Shown one piece after another: positions 1 through 10,085 of a stretch of DNA of 33,468 nt. Under the pieces are notes generated by a model. That model was not told the origin of the DNA and did no database searches. It worked only from the letters and a program-made list of their open reading frames with translations. A program made the position numbers and the translations under genes. Source of the stretch: Lojkania enalia (lineage: Eukaryota; Ascomycota; Dothideomycetes; Pleosporales); assembly GCA_010094045.1 (NCBI GenBank), contig ML986902.1:1-33468 (forward strand), read 5' to 3'. How positions within the stretch are numbered: the stretch's first letter is position 1; each line of letters begins with the position of its first letter.

Positions 1-1654
1 TTTTTTTCTTCTTCCCCTAGCGCTATATATTTAGCACTTTTCTATAGCTACCTCTTCTTAGTACTCTTAGTAGAGCGATTAGCAGTATAGGTACTTTTAA
101 TAGCCTTTTCCTTAGCAGTAAGCGATATAGTCTTATCTCTCTATTAGATAGCGTGCTTAGTATTACTAAGTATACTCTTAAAGGGTACTATAAGGTTAGT
201 TGAACGGCTTTTTTAAGAACCAGCTTAACCGCGTAGTAAAAGAATATATTTAATTTTATAATCTTTTAACTACCAGTCCTATATTTATTAGTAAACTATA
301 ATAAAAGACTAGTATAATTACTTACCTATATTAACTTCGCCTACTTATCTTAGTTAAAGCTAACTAGTAGCTCTGGTAGCTTTAGTAGTAGTAAGCTATC
401 TAGACTATCGAGAAAATTGTTATCGATAGACTCTACTTTAATAGTCGATATTTTATAGAAACTATAATAAAAGTATATAATAAATCGAAGATCTAAGGTT
501 ATACTAATAAAAGTATAGTAGAAAGAAGAGTTATAATAGGGTATTAGGCTCAACACAACAAGCATATATACTACCTACTAGTATAAATTAGATAGAAATA
601 ATAATAAAATATATATATATCTAAATAAATATAAAATATTAGTTAGTTTAATATAAAAAACTATTACTAAAAAGCGTACTACTAGTTTTATAAAATAGTA
701 AGTTATTACAGTTTTTTATTATAGTATTCTTATAATATACACCTAAACACCTTATTAGCTTTACTTTATAATTCTAATTTAGTACTAGCTCTTAGTATAT
801 ATATATCTTAACATCTATATTTATATTTTAAGTATCTATTAATAAACCTTAATTTAGTTTTATACTACTAACCTTAATTATTAATATTAACTACTCTACT
901 CTACTACTATTAATATATAATATCTTATACTTAAGGAATAGTACGATCTAAAATCGTTTTAATAGGTAGCAAATTTCTCTAAAAGTAGCTTACCGCTAAA
1001 TTAGCTTATAAAGTACCTATACTAGTAAAGCCTATACTAGTAAAGTATTACTATTACTCTAGGAGTAAGTTATTATAGATTTTTATTATAGTTATATACT
1101 AATAAGATATAGCTATCGTACTTTAACAGATTAAACAATATTAGAAGAGTACTAAACTCCTCTTTTAAAAGCTCCCTTTTTCGCGGTTAATCTATAAAAT
1201 TACTACTATAGTTTAGGAAGATACTTATAGTAGTAAAATACGTTAGTAATAGAGCGTAATTAAAGCTCTCTAAGAATCTATTAAAGCTTTTCTTATTAGG
1301 TTCTTTAAAGGTATATTATTTTTTATATAATTTATATTATATAATACTAACTATACTAGACTATAATATAAACATAATTTACGTAAAGTAGGTTACTATC
1401 TAAAATAAGGATATATATTTAGTAAAGTAATATTATAAAAAGTTTAGTCTTCTATTAGATTAGAGTTATAATCTCTAGGTAGTCTTAGGCTTAGAAAAGG
1501 CTACTTTAAATAAAACTAGTTCTCTACTATAATAATTTATAGTAATAAATATTTAATATATAATATATAATAAATATATAATATATAATATATAATAAAT
1601 ATATAATATATAATTATTTCCTATAATTATAGAAAAACCCTATAAGGTACTCCT
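1..1654. other. RIP-degraded AT/TpA-rich DNA without an intact gene
   Basis: This stretch is almost entirely A/T with very frequent TA steps and few CA/TG steps, and stop codons occur in all frames. That is what heavy RIP leaves behind. No gene is supported. Near 20-150 the minus strand has a short lysine/threonine-rich open stretch that could be the tail of a dead DNA transposase, but this is only a guess. At about 1551-1615 there is a TATAA/ATATAT-type simple-sequence tract just before the telomere-like minisatellite. Confidence 0.8.
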
Positions 1655-1810
1655 ACCTTAACCTTATACCCTAGTACTAAGAACCCTACCTTAACCTTAA
1701 CCTTAATACTAAAAACTTCTACTTAACCTATATTCTAGCGCTAAAAACCCTACCTTAATTCTAACCCTAGTACTAAGAACCCTAAATCTAACCTTAACCT
1801 AGGTAAGGTA
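1655..1810 (+). repeat. Degenerate minisatellite of about 32 bp with telomere-like CCTTAA/CCCTAA motifs
   Basis: Tandem units begin at 1655, 1688, 1721, 1752 and 1784, so the periods are 33, 33, 31 and 32 bp and the last unit is partial. Each unit starts near ACCTTAA and ends near a TACTAAGAACCCT-like string. The CCCTAA/CCTTAA words recall the C-rich strand of the (TTAGGG)n telomere repeat after C-to-T change. Orientation, with the C-rich strand on +, would fit a left chromosome end beyond position 1. The tandem period is seen directly; the telomeric origin is inference. Confidence 0.6.
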
Positions 1811-1881
1811 CTATATATCCTATTTACTAGCCTATATTATAATATACGCCTCTAAATATAGAGATAGCTAATAAAGTAGGT

Positions 1882-1999
1882 AACTTACTATAAGGGTATA
1901 TATACTATTCTACACCTATAATTAGTAATATTAATTATTCGTACCTTTTAATTATAGTAGTATAATAGTATAGAGCTATACTTCTAATATTTACTTAGG
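1882..1999 (+). repeat. RIP-mutated left part of a short repeat, split by the retrotransposon
   Basis: This segment aligns with 9925-10045. The run from TAAGGGTATATATACTATTC through GTACCTTTT and on to the LTR boundary is shared. In the 50 bp at 1941-1990 against 9984-10033 there are no gaps. I count 16 differences that are all C-to-T or G-to-A relative to the other copy, and one transversion. The segment stops at the 5' LTR. Its continuation appears to resume after the 3' LTR at about 9469-9510, so the LTR element landed inside it. Confidence 0.75.
1995..1999. repeat. Target-site duplication, left copy (TTAGG)
   Basis: The five bases TTAGG directly before the 5' LTR recur directly after the 3' LTR at 9469-9473. 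A 5-bp duplication is typical of Ty3/gypsy integration and fixes the element boundaries. Confidence 0.85.
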
Positions 2000-2538
2000 T
2001 GTTATAAATATAGAATACTAAGAGGTACTACCTCTGTAGCTAGGGCTTAATCTAATATCAGCTACTATAGAGGTCGACTTAGATAAGGACCGATAGGGTA
2101 ACAATAGGTAGAAGTATATTAGGGACCAGTTATTAGATAGTAAGTAGTAGGACTGCGGGAACTGGGGAGATAATTAGTTAGACGATAAAGTATAGTATAA
2201 CTTATATATATAACTATAGTAGAAGTATTAGATATAGTAGAATAGACCTAATAGACCTAACAGACCTAATAAGCTAGGCTTAGCGGTCTTAGACTTAACT
2301 ATATAAGAAGAGAGATCTTTTTATAAGATTAAGTCCTTTATAATTATTCTTATAGATTTATCTTATTACTCTATTAGACTTTTAAATATACTTATTATAT
2401 TCGAAGAACCGGCAAACCTAATACTCTCTTATTACTAAAGCTACCACCTCTAACTAATCTAATATAAATAAGGCCCCGGCGCGCGTACAACTGTAATAGT
2501 AGTTATTATATATACTAGTAGTATATAAGTTAGTAATA
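2000..2538 (+). repeat. 5' LTR (539 bp)
   Basis: It begins TG (2000-2001) and ends TA where CA is expected, a C-to-T change of the canonical LTR end. It matches 8929-9468 along its whole length. It contains the relatively GC-rich islands GACTGCGGGAACTGGGGAGA (about 2150) and GGCCCCGGCG (about 2472). Differences from the 3' LTR are mainly transitions in both directions, so the two copies were mutated partly independently. Confidence 0.92.
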
Positions 2539-2559
2539 TAATAACTACCCAACATTAAG

Positions 2560-4690
2560 AGAATAGGAACTATCTAAAGATATCTACTATATTATAAAGT
2601 TAAGTTATAATAACCTAAAGGCTATAAGCCCTAGAGAAAGTTATAGCGTAGAAAGTATAGGAACAGGAAACCTATATTATATAGATATAATACGAGCTAG
2701 CTGCAGCTAGAGCTAACTTAGCTAAAGCTAAATAATAAGTATAAGCTAAGATAGCTTTACTAAAAAAGTTTAACAGTAAGAAAGAATATATTAACTCTTT
2801 TCTTATATTAATAAAGCTGTACTTTAGGTTTAACAGTACAACCTTCTTCTTAGATAAGGATAAGATCTTAGCTATAATAATAAATATAGAAGAGATACTA
2901 CTAGTATAAACTAAACTATTTATAGTAGACTAGCTAGAGAATAGAGGTAATATAAAGAAGACTAGAGAATCTACGGACGAACTCTTTAAGAGCTGGGAAG
3001 GATTTAAGAATAAGGTCTAGAATATCTTCGGAGAAGTAGACACAGAATAGAAAGTATAAAGGAAGCTACTAAAGCTAACCTAGATTAAGAGGGTAATAGA
3101 TTATACTATAGAATTCTAGAGACTTAGTACTAGACTGAGATGGGATAATAGTATATTAGCAGGAATCTTCTATAAAGGTCTTAAGGATAAGGTTAAGGAT
3201 AACCTAGTAAGAGAAGAAAGGCTAACCGAACTATTAGAAATAATCGAATTAGTAGTTAGGATTAACAACCATCAGTATAAGCAAGAGATAGAGAAAAGAT
3301 CTTAGCTGTAGATATTCGTGCTAGTAAAGAAAGAAAGTAAGACGGTGCTATAGGATAGTAATCTAATAGTCCTTAGAAAAGTCGAAAAGGATAAGAGAAA
3401 GAACTACCAACGATTAAGGATAAGTAATCTTAAAAAAGAAAGGCTTAGAAAGGGAGCGTGCCTTTTATATAGATAAAAAGGGTACTATATAAAAGAATAT
3501 CTAAATAAGAAGAAGGAAGCCTGAATAATAACTGCGTAACCTACTAATAGATATTAACTAATATAGTACTAGACGTATTATACGAATAATAGATGTAAGA
3601 TACACCGTTTAGTAAAAGAAAGAAGTAATTATTAGCTACAGCTAAAAAGAGCAGTAGTAGTTATTAAACGTATAGAATATCTACCGGGAGTACTAGAACT
3701 TAATAGTACAACCATCCTAGAAAGAATAAAGTAAAAGAAGTACTAGATCTACAATAAAATATACTGGGTAAGATTATACCCCTAAGAATATTAGAACGTC
3801 CTATTCGAAGAAGCAACGTTCTAAGATAGCTAGAATATACTAGAAGCCGTAGTAAAGTTAGTAGGAAAGGTCACGAACGAAGAAATATTTAAGTATATAT
3901 AAGAGATATATTAAGGCTACCCTATAGAACTAGTAAAAGGTAAGAAAGGGAAATATATACTACCCTATAAGAACAGCTACGAAAAAGATTGGGCTAGCTG
4001 TTATTAGAATAACTACTAGACATATAAAGGTATTAAGATAAAACTAGGAGTATAGCTGAAGATAGATATAGAATTATTACTAAGAATCTTACTATCTTAA
4101 GATAAAATAGAAGATTATATAGAAAACGGGTACTATTAGATTTATAGAAGTCTAATTTACCTTAGAATAGAGTATTTATACTAGTTTAGTAAAATCGTCG
4201 TAGAAGCTAAAAAGCCGAGAAAGGTAGTCTTAGAAGTAAGAGAGATGCAGGAGAACGTTAGAGGACAACTTAATATTACAGCTTGTAAGATAATAGGAGT
4301 AAATATATCTAAGGAGGAGGAACGTCCTGAAGATAATATATATTTAGAGGAATATAAAGTACTAAGCTAAAAATAATATATAGTTAGATACTAGTACTAC
4401 TAAAATATATTTAAAATACTTAAATAGTAAGAATTAGATAAAGACTACCGACTAATTAAATAGTAATAGTATTTCTTAGGATGGAAGTATAAGATATACA
4501 GTAAGTAAGTAAAGGCCGCTCACGCCTAAGAACTATAGATAAGGTATAGTATAGATAGATATCTACTATATAGAGGAGAAAAAGAGAAGGTAGAGTTCTT
4601 TCCACCTTAGGCAAAAAACTAAGCAGCCTCTAAGGTAATAGCTACGCTAAGAAACCGGATAAGAAAGCTATTAGAAGGGTTACTAGTATA
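2560..4690 (+). pseudogene. Retrotransposon gag (RIP-killed), frame 3
   Basis: A reading frame with many stops but continuous coding-like content runs in frame 3. It includes a gag-like helical region at about 2760-3300. At 3459-3500 there is a nucleic-acid-binding zinc knuckle with exact CX2CX4HX4C spacing. Its first Cys is intact (TGC, 3459). The second Cys, the His and the third Cys all read Tyr (TAT/TAC), as expected from TGT-to-TAT and CAC-to-TAC. Coding-like content in the same frame continues to about 4690, longer than a minimal gag, and this extra part is not recognised. The downstream pol is in frame 2, which would imply a -1 shift unless an indel has intervened. Confidence 0.75.
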
Positions 4691-4734
4691 GTACCTTTAT
4701 ATATAGTACTCCGAGTAGAGTTTAATAGGAGGAA

Positions 4735-7700
4735 GCTTAGAGTACTATTTAATAGTAGAGCTTCAGACATGTTTATATCAGCGTAATAGGTTTATAAGAA
4801 TAATATAGAGTAGAGGGAAAAAGTAGTACCTTATATAATACACCTAGTAGATAATAAGCTAATAGACTATAGCGGAGGAGTTATACTAATAGAAACTAAG
4901 AAGCGAGCGCTTAATATTATAGGATATACTAATATAAGAAGCATCAATATTATAAACCTAGGAAAATTTAACATATTACTAGGCATAAACTAGCTAGCTA
5001 AATATAATCCTAGAGTAGATTAGTAGTAAAGGATAGTTTATAAACTATAGAGCCGATCTAAAATAGAACAGGTAGTAGGATAGTATAGGATAAAATATCT
5101 CTTAGGTCTATAGTTAATATAGAGAATATTAGTAGCTATAATAGCGAGATATTTTAAGAAGATAAAATAGATGCTAGGTATTATCATAGTTTAAAAAGTG
5201 CGTAAGGAACTATAGAATAATAGTATACTCTAAGAAATTTAAAGGGATTATAGCGAATTTATAGGGCTATATAAAGAAATAGAAAATAGAGGGTTACCTA
5301 AATATAAGAAATACAACTATAAAATTATTATCGAGGATAAAAAGAAGCTAAAACCTAGTCTAATATATAACTTAAACTAAGAATAAAGAGAAGAACTTAG
5401 AAAGTACATCTAAAAGAATTTGGTAAGAAAGTATATACAACTAAACTAGAGTAAGATAGTATTACTAATACTATTCGTATCTAAGAAAAATAGTAAACTA
5501 AGGTTGTATATAGACTATAGACAGCTAAATAATACAACTAAGAAAAATAGATACCTATTACCCAGGATAATAGAACTTATAAGTTAATTATAAGGAGCTA
5601 AGTAGTTTATAAAGTTTAATATAAGAGAAGAATACTACTAAATTTAGATAAAGGAGGGCTACGAATAGAAAACGGTATTTAAAATAAGAGAAGGTCTCTT
5701 TAAATACCTAGTAATACTATTTAGACTTATAAATATACCGGCAACCTTTTAAGCAGTTATAAATAATATATTAAGAGAATACTTAGATATATTCGTAACA
5801 GCATACCTAAATAACATTCTAATCTATATAAAAGGATTGCTAAGAGAGTATAAAGAATATATTAGAAAAGTACTAGCGAAACTATAGGAGTATAAGTTAC
5901 TTATAGCCCTAGAGAAATGCGAGTTTTATAAGATAGGAACAGGGTTCCTAGGATTCTAGATATCTAGAGATAGTATTAAGATAGAATAAGAAAAGGTTAA
6001 AGTAATACTAGAATAGCTAGTACCTATTTTAGTTAAATAAATCTAATCTTTCCTAGACTTCGCGAATTTCTATAGGAAATTTATAAGCGGGTACTCTAGA
6101 GTAGCAGCGCCCTTAACAGAGATTACTAAGAAAGAGAAGAGGTTTAAGTAGTAAGAAGCGCAGTAAAAAGCCTTTAAAAAACTAAAAGCTTACTTTACCT
6201 TAATATTAATACTAAAGATACTAAACCTAGAGAAGTAATTCTAAATAGAAACTGATGCTTTAGATAAAATAATAGGCGCTTACTTAAGCTAGTAAGATAA
6301 AGATAGAAAGTAGAGGCTATAAGCCTACTTTTTAAGAAAAATAAAACTAGAAGAACTTAACTACAACGTATATAATAAAGAACTGTTAATAATAGTTAAA
6401 GTATTAAAAGAATAGTAAGTATACCTAGTAGGAACTAAATACCTATTTAAAGTCTAGACAGACTATAAAAACCTTATATATTTTATAATAATAAAGGAAC
6501 TTATAGAAAGATAAATATAATAGATAGAATAGTTAGCAGACTATAACTTTAGAATAACGCACCGGAAAGGGTTAGAAAATATAGCTGTAGATATACTAAG
6601 TTGTAGAGCCGACTATATAACTAAAGAAAAGTATAAAAGAGATACGATCCTAAAATAGAAATTAGATAAATCTCTTATATATAACTACCTACGAGTCGCC
6701 TAAATTATAAAACTAACTACGCTAGAGTAAATCTAGTAATAGAAGCTAAGAGATATATAGATAGTAGAATAATATCTAATAAGTAGTAATAAAGTAAAAG
6801 TAATTAAAAACGTAACTTAGAAACAACTATATATATATCTATACGTATAAAAGTAGATAATAAAAGAATTATACAAATTGTTAGAATAAGAATACTCGGG
6901 AGTAGTAGAAATAGAGTAAAGGCTAAGGAAGAGCTTTACTCTTACCAATATAAGAAAGGAAGTATAAGATATACTAAACAAGTGTTTAGAATGCGGAAAG
7001 AATAAAGCTACGAGGTATAGGTCTTATAGATTCTTACAGCTGCTAGAAATACCTAAAGGACTATAGGAATAGATTATAATTAACTTTGTAACTAAATTAC
7101 TAGAGTTAGTAAAACTAGAGTTAGAAAGAAAATATAATATAATTATAAACGTAGTAGATTAGTTAATAAAATATATATACTTTAGACTAGTATTAAAGAT
7201 AATAATAGTACCTAAACTAGTATATAAGTTATTATATATAGTATTCGCGGAGTACGGAGTTTTAAAATATATTACTTTAGATAGAGATAAGTTATTTACA
7301 TCTAAATACTAGCAGGGATAGATAGAAAAGATAGGAATCTAATAATAGATGTTAACTAGCTTCTACCTATAGATAGACGGTTAGATAGAACGAGTTAACT
7401 AGAGTCTAGAAATATATTTAAGGATGTATATTAATAAATAATAAAATAATTAGGTTGAATTATTACTTATAGTATAGATAGCCTATAATAGAACAACCTA
7501 GAGTACTATAGGGACTATACCCTTTAAAGCTAACTATAGACGGAAAGCTATTATATATTAGAAATAGAACGAGAAAAAACCTCTAGTCCTAATAGTAGAT
7601 CGAAAAGCTAAAGAAATAGAGGAAATCTATAATTAACTTAAGGAAAAAATCCAGTTAAGAAACCTTAAAATAGTAGAATAGGCTAATAAAATAAGGATTG

Positions 7701-8160
7701 AGGGACTAACCTTTAAAGAGGGGGGTAAAGTTTTCTTATTAACAAAAAACTTAAAGACTAAGAGACCTGTAAAGAAGTTAGATTATAAAAGAATAGGACT
7801 ATTTCTAATTAAAGAATAGGTTAGACCTATAAATTTTAAACTAAAACTATTAAGTAAGATAAAAATACACCTAGTATTTTATAAGTTAAAACTAGAACCA
7901 GCACTAGACGACGTACTACTATAAGAAAGTATTAATATAGAACTAGAATAGGAATATAAAGTAGAATATATACTAGTAAAAAAGCGATTTAGACGTTAGT
8001 AGAAGTATCTAGTAAAGTAGGAAGAATATCTATAGGAGGAAAGTTTATAAGAACTAGTATAGAACCTAACCAACTATACTATAAAACTAAAGGAGTTTTA
8101 CTAGAGGGCTAGAATAATAGGTTGTTAAGTAAAGCCTAGTTAGGAAGTAATAGTAGTAGT
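4735..8160 (+). pseudogene. Retrotransposon pol: protease, RT, RNase H, integrase, chromodomain (RIP-killed), frame 2
   Basis: All modules lie in frame 2. The retropepsin is at about 4735-5030; its active-site D-S-G-A is damaged to N-S-R-A and is followed by the family-typical L-G-x-x-W-L-A-K-Y region. The RT runs from about 5340 to 6000; its catalytic Y-L-D-D reads Y-L-N-N at 5804-5815. RNase H lies at about 6235-6600 with the E-T-D-A and T-D-Y-K-N-L segments. The integrase has zinc-finger Cys residues at 6983 and 6992, and D, D and E at 7157, 7280 and 7388, giving D-35-E spacing. A chromodomain-like segment follows at about 7952-8040. Loss of both RT aspartates and dozens of stops make it non-functional. 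Confidence 0.92.
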
Positions 8161-8239
8161 AATATAAAAGGAGCCTCTTATACAGAACTTAGAGCGATAG
8201 TAAAAAATATCTCAGACCCGGCAGACCTTCTTTTCTCTT

Positions 8240-8912
8240 CTTCTAACTTCTCTTACTCTTCTATTAACTTTACCTTTTATTTCCTAAAATCTAAACTATA
8301 CTTCTTTAGAAAATAGATATATTTCTTAGTATATTCTAGGTAAGAAAGAACTACCTAACAGTAATACGTAGATTTCTTAAGATAATAAATCTCCTCTTTT
8401 TTAGCAGCTACAAAATCTTAATAGATAGAGGTAGACTTCTTATAAGCCTTCGATATGTTCGCTAGAAAACAGTAAAAGGTACTCTTAGTTAGGGAAAGAT
8501 CGTAGGACAGACTCTAAGAAAGATATTCTCTATATACGGAAGAAAGAGTAGTATTACTATAATAGTTACGGTTCGTAGACTAATAGTTTAAATAATAGTA
8601 GAACGAATCTATTATAACGCCTAAGAAAAGAATTAAGTAACTAGTATAATAGTTATAGGTAGAAGTATTTTCGCGCTGGACCTTTAGTATAGTAGAAGAA
8701 AAAGAAGAAGAATAGAGTTATACTTATAAGCTAAGCAGGACCTACTAGAATATATAAAGTACTAACCCTAGAACGGAAAAATATAGATACGGCCTTATAG
8801 TACACCTATATTAAGTATATTAGAAGCTGGAATAAGCTACTTATAATAGTAGGATACTATATTTAGATAGAATAGGTAAAGTAATAGATTAAAGAGCTTC
8901 GGGATAAACTTA
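8240..8912 (+). other. Unassigned 3' interior of the retrotransposon, possibly an extra ORF
   Basis: About 670 bp separate the chromodomain from the purine tract, more than a simple 3' UTR needs. In frame 2, the same as pol, the part from about 8480 to 8925 reads as fairly coherent protein-like sequence if stops are read as Gln/Trp. It is rich in Lys/Arg near 8695-8715 and has an E-L-R-D-K-L helix-like end near 8895-8915. I recognise no domain. RIP skews codons so strongly that apparent coherence may be misleading. Confidence 0.3.
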
Positions 8913-8913
8913 T

Positions 8914-8924
8914 AAAAGAGAAAG
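8914..8924 (+). other. Polypurine tract of the LTR element
   Basis: An AAAAGAGAAAG-type purine run lies a few bases before the 3' LTR (8929), the usual position of the plus-strand primer. Confidence 0.65.
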
Positions 8925-8928
8925 TAAG

Positions 8929-9468
8929 TATTATAAATATAAAATATTAAGAGGTACTACCTCTATAACTAGAGCTTAATCTAATATTAGCTACTATAGA
9001 GGTTAATTTAGATAAGAACCGATAGGGTAATAACAGGTAGAAGTATATTAGGGACTAGTTATTAGATAGTAAGTAGTAGGACTGCGGGAACTGGGGAGAT
9101 AATTAGTTAGATAATAAAGTATAGTATAACCTATATATATAACTATAGTAGAAGTATTAGATATAGCAGGATAGACCTAATAAACCTAATAGACCTAATA
9201 AGCTAGGCTTAGCAGTCTTAGACTTAACTATATAAGAAGGGAGATCTTCTTATAAAATTAAGTTTTTTATAGTTATTCTCGTAGATTTATCTTATTACTC
9301 TATTAGACTTCTAAATATACTTATTATATTTAAAGAACCGGCGAACCTAATACTCTCTTATTACTAAAGCTACTACCTTTAACTAACCTAATATAAATAA
9401 GGCCCCGGCGTATATACAACTACAACAGCAGTTGTTATATATACTAGTAGTATATAGGTTAGTAATAT
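8929..9468 (+). repeat. 3' LTR (540 bp)
   Basis: This is the direct repeat of 2000-2538. Its first dinucleotide is TA where the 5' LTR has TG, a G-to-A change of the canonical end. It ends at GTTAGTAATA, directly followed by the TTAGG duplication. Confidence 0.92.
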
Positions 9469-9473
9469 TAGGT
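9469..9473. repeat. Target-site duplication, right copy (TTAGG)
   Basis: This is identical to 1995-1999 and marks the downstream insertion boundary of the gypsy element. Confidence 0.85.
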
Positions 9474-9750
9474 AGGCGACTTACTTATAAAATATATTAG
9501 ATAGATCTACTTTTTTTAAGTTAAATATAAGTACTTAGAATTTTTTTTTTAGATAATTCTAATAATAGTTTAACTAGTTAAAGTTAGTAGGTTTAGAATA
9601 CTAAGAAATTTTAGCTTACTTAATAGAATAGCTTATTTAATAGTACTTTATATTATATAAAAGAAGTTTATAACTAGTTAAAACTCTAAATTAAGAATAA
9701 GTATAATAATTAATCTATAAGGGGTTATATAGCTACTTATAATTGTTACG
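9474..9750. other. RIP-degraded flank right of the retrotransposon
   Basis: AT-rich sequence with no gene. The part up to about 9510 appears to continue the split short repeat: it resembles 10050-10085 through ACTT...TTTATTAG-like words. The TA-rich composition ends sharply around 9750, where normal CA/TG steps and GC content return. Confidence 0.6.
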
Positions 9751-9778
9751 CATCCCCTCTACCTGCCTAAAGTAGAAG

Positions 9779-9794
9779 ACTGCCTATAGGCAGT
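9779..9794. repeat. 16-bp perfect palindrome at the composition boundary
   Basis: ACTGCCTATAGGCAGT equals its own reverse complement. It lies about 30 bp inside the normal-composition DNA next to the RIP block. A function as protein site or mobile-element end is not shown. Confidence 0.6.
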
Positions 9795-9855
9795 AGTCTC
9801 AATATCACGTGACTGTGGGATCCAACTCACTAGGGCGGCTGGGACAGCCTATGAA

Positions 9856-9882
9856 CCAATCAATCAATCAATCAATCAATCA
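9856..9882 (+). repeat. (CAAT)n microsatellite
   Basis: About six and a half perfect CAAT units in tandem. A simple repeat with no evident coding role. Confidence 0.9.
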
Positions 9883-9908
9883 TACCGTGACAGATGTCCT
9901 AGAACAAG

Positions 9909-10085
9909 CTACAGGTACTAAAGAAGTACCTGTAAGGGTATATATACTATTCTACACCCAATGATCGGCGATATTGATCATTCGTACCTTTTGGTTGCAG
10001 TAGCGCAGTGGCGTAGAGCCGTGCTTCTGACAGTACCTTAATAAGAACTTGTCTAAAGGATTTATTAGGATAAGCTTATTACTAG
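9909..10085 (+). repeat. Lightly mutated copy of the short repeat, with hairpins and a tRNA-like A box
   Basis: This is the partner of the RIP-mutated copy at 1882-1999 plus 9469-9510. It opens with a 10-bp stem and 5-nt loop (9910-9919 with 9925-9934). A 7-bp inverted repeat follows (9960-9966 with 9976-9982). TAGCGCAGTGGC at 10001-10012 matches 11 of 12 positions of the RNA polymerase III A-box consensus TRGCNNAGYNGG and is followed by GTAGAGC, as in a tRNA D-arm. I cannot find a convincing B box or closed cloverleaf, so this could be a SINE-like or tRNA-derived repeat, or a chance match. It is not called as a tRNA. Confidence 0.5.

Larger units (their letters stand above)
2000..9468 (+). 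mobile_element. Full-length, RIP-inactivated Ty3/gypsy chromovirus LTR retrotransposon (7469 bp)
   Basis: Two direct LTRs (2000-2538 and 8929-9468) flank a 6390-bp interior, with a TTAGG duplication outside. Reading through the stops gives, in order, gag with a CCHC zinc knuckle, retropepsin, reverse transcriptase, RNase H, integrase with D, D(35)E spacing, and a C-terminal chromodomain. That order and the chromodomain define a chromovirus. A purine-rich tract (about 8914-8924) precedes the 3' LTR as plus-strand primer site. The bases after the 5' LTR (from 2539, TAATAACTACCC) occupy the primer-binding position, but the tRNA cannot be named after mutation. Many stops (TAA/TAG) are what CAA, CAG or TGG become under C-to-T/G-to-A change. 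The element is dead. Confidence 0.93.

Noticed and set aside
20..150. Lysine-rich minus-strand stretch resembling a transposase tail
   Set aside because: Too short and too mutated to assign; noted only in the region entry.
350..565. 71-codon minus-strand frame in the AT-rich block
   Set aside because: Composition-driven frame in RIP-mutated DNA with no domain.
9774..9799. CRISPR-like or phage-type system anywhere in the window
   Set aside because: The palindrome and repeats are not spaced arrays; the DNA is clearly fungal nuclear.
10001..10050. tRNA gene
   Set aside because: The A-box/D-arm match is good but the anticodon stem does not pair and no B box or acceptor stem was found.
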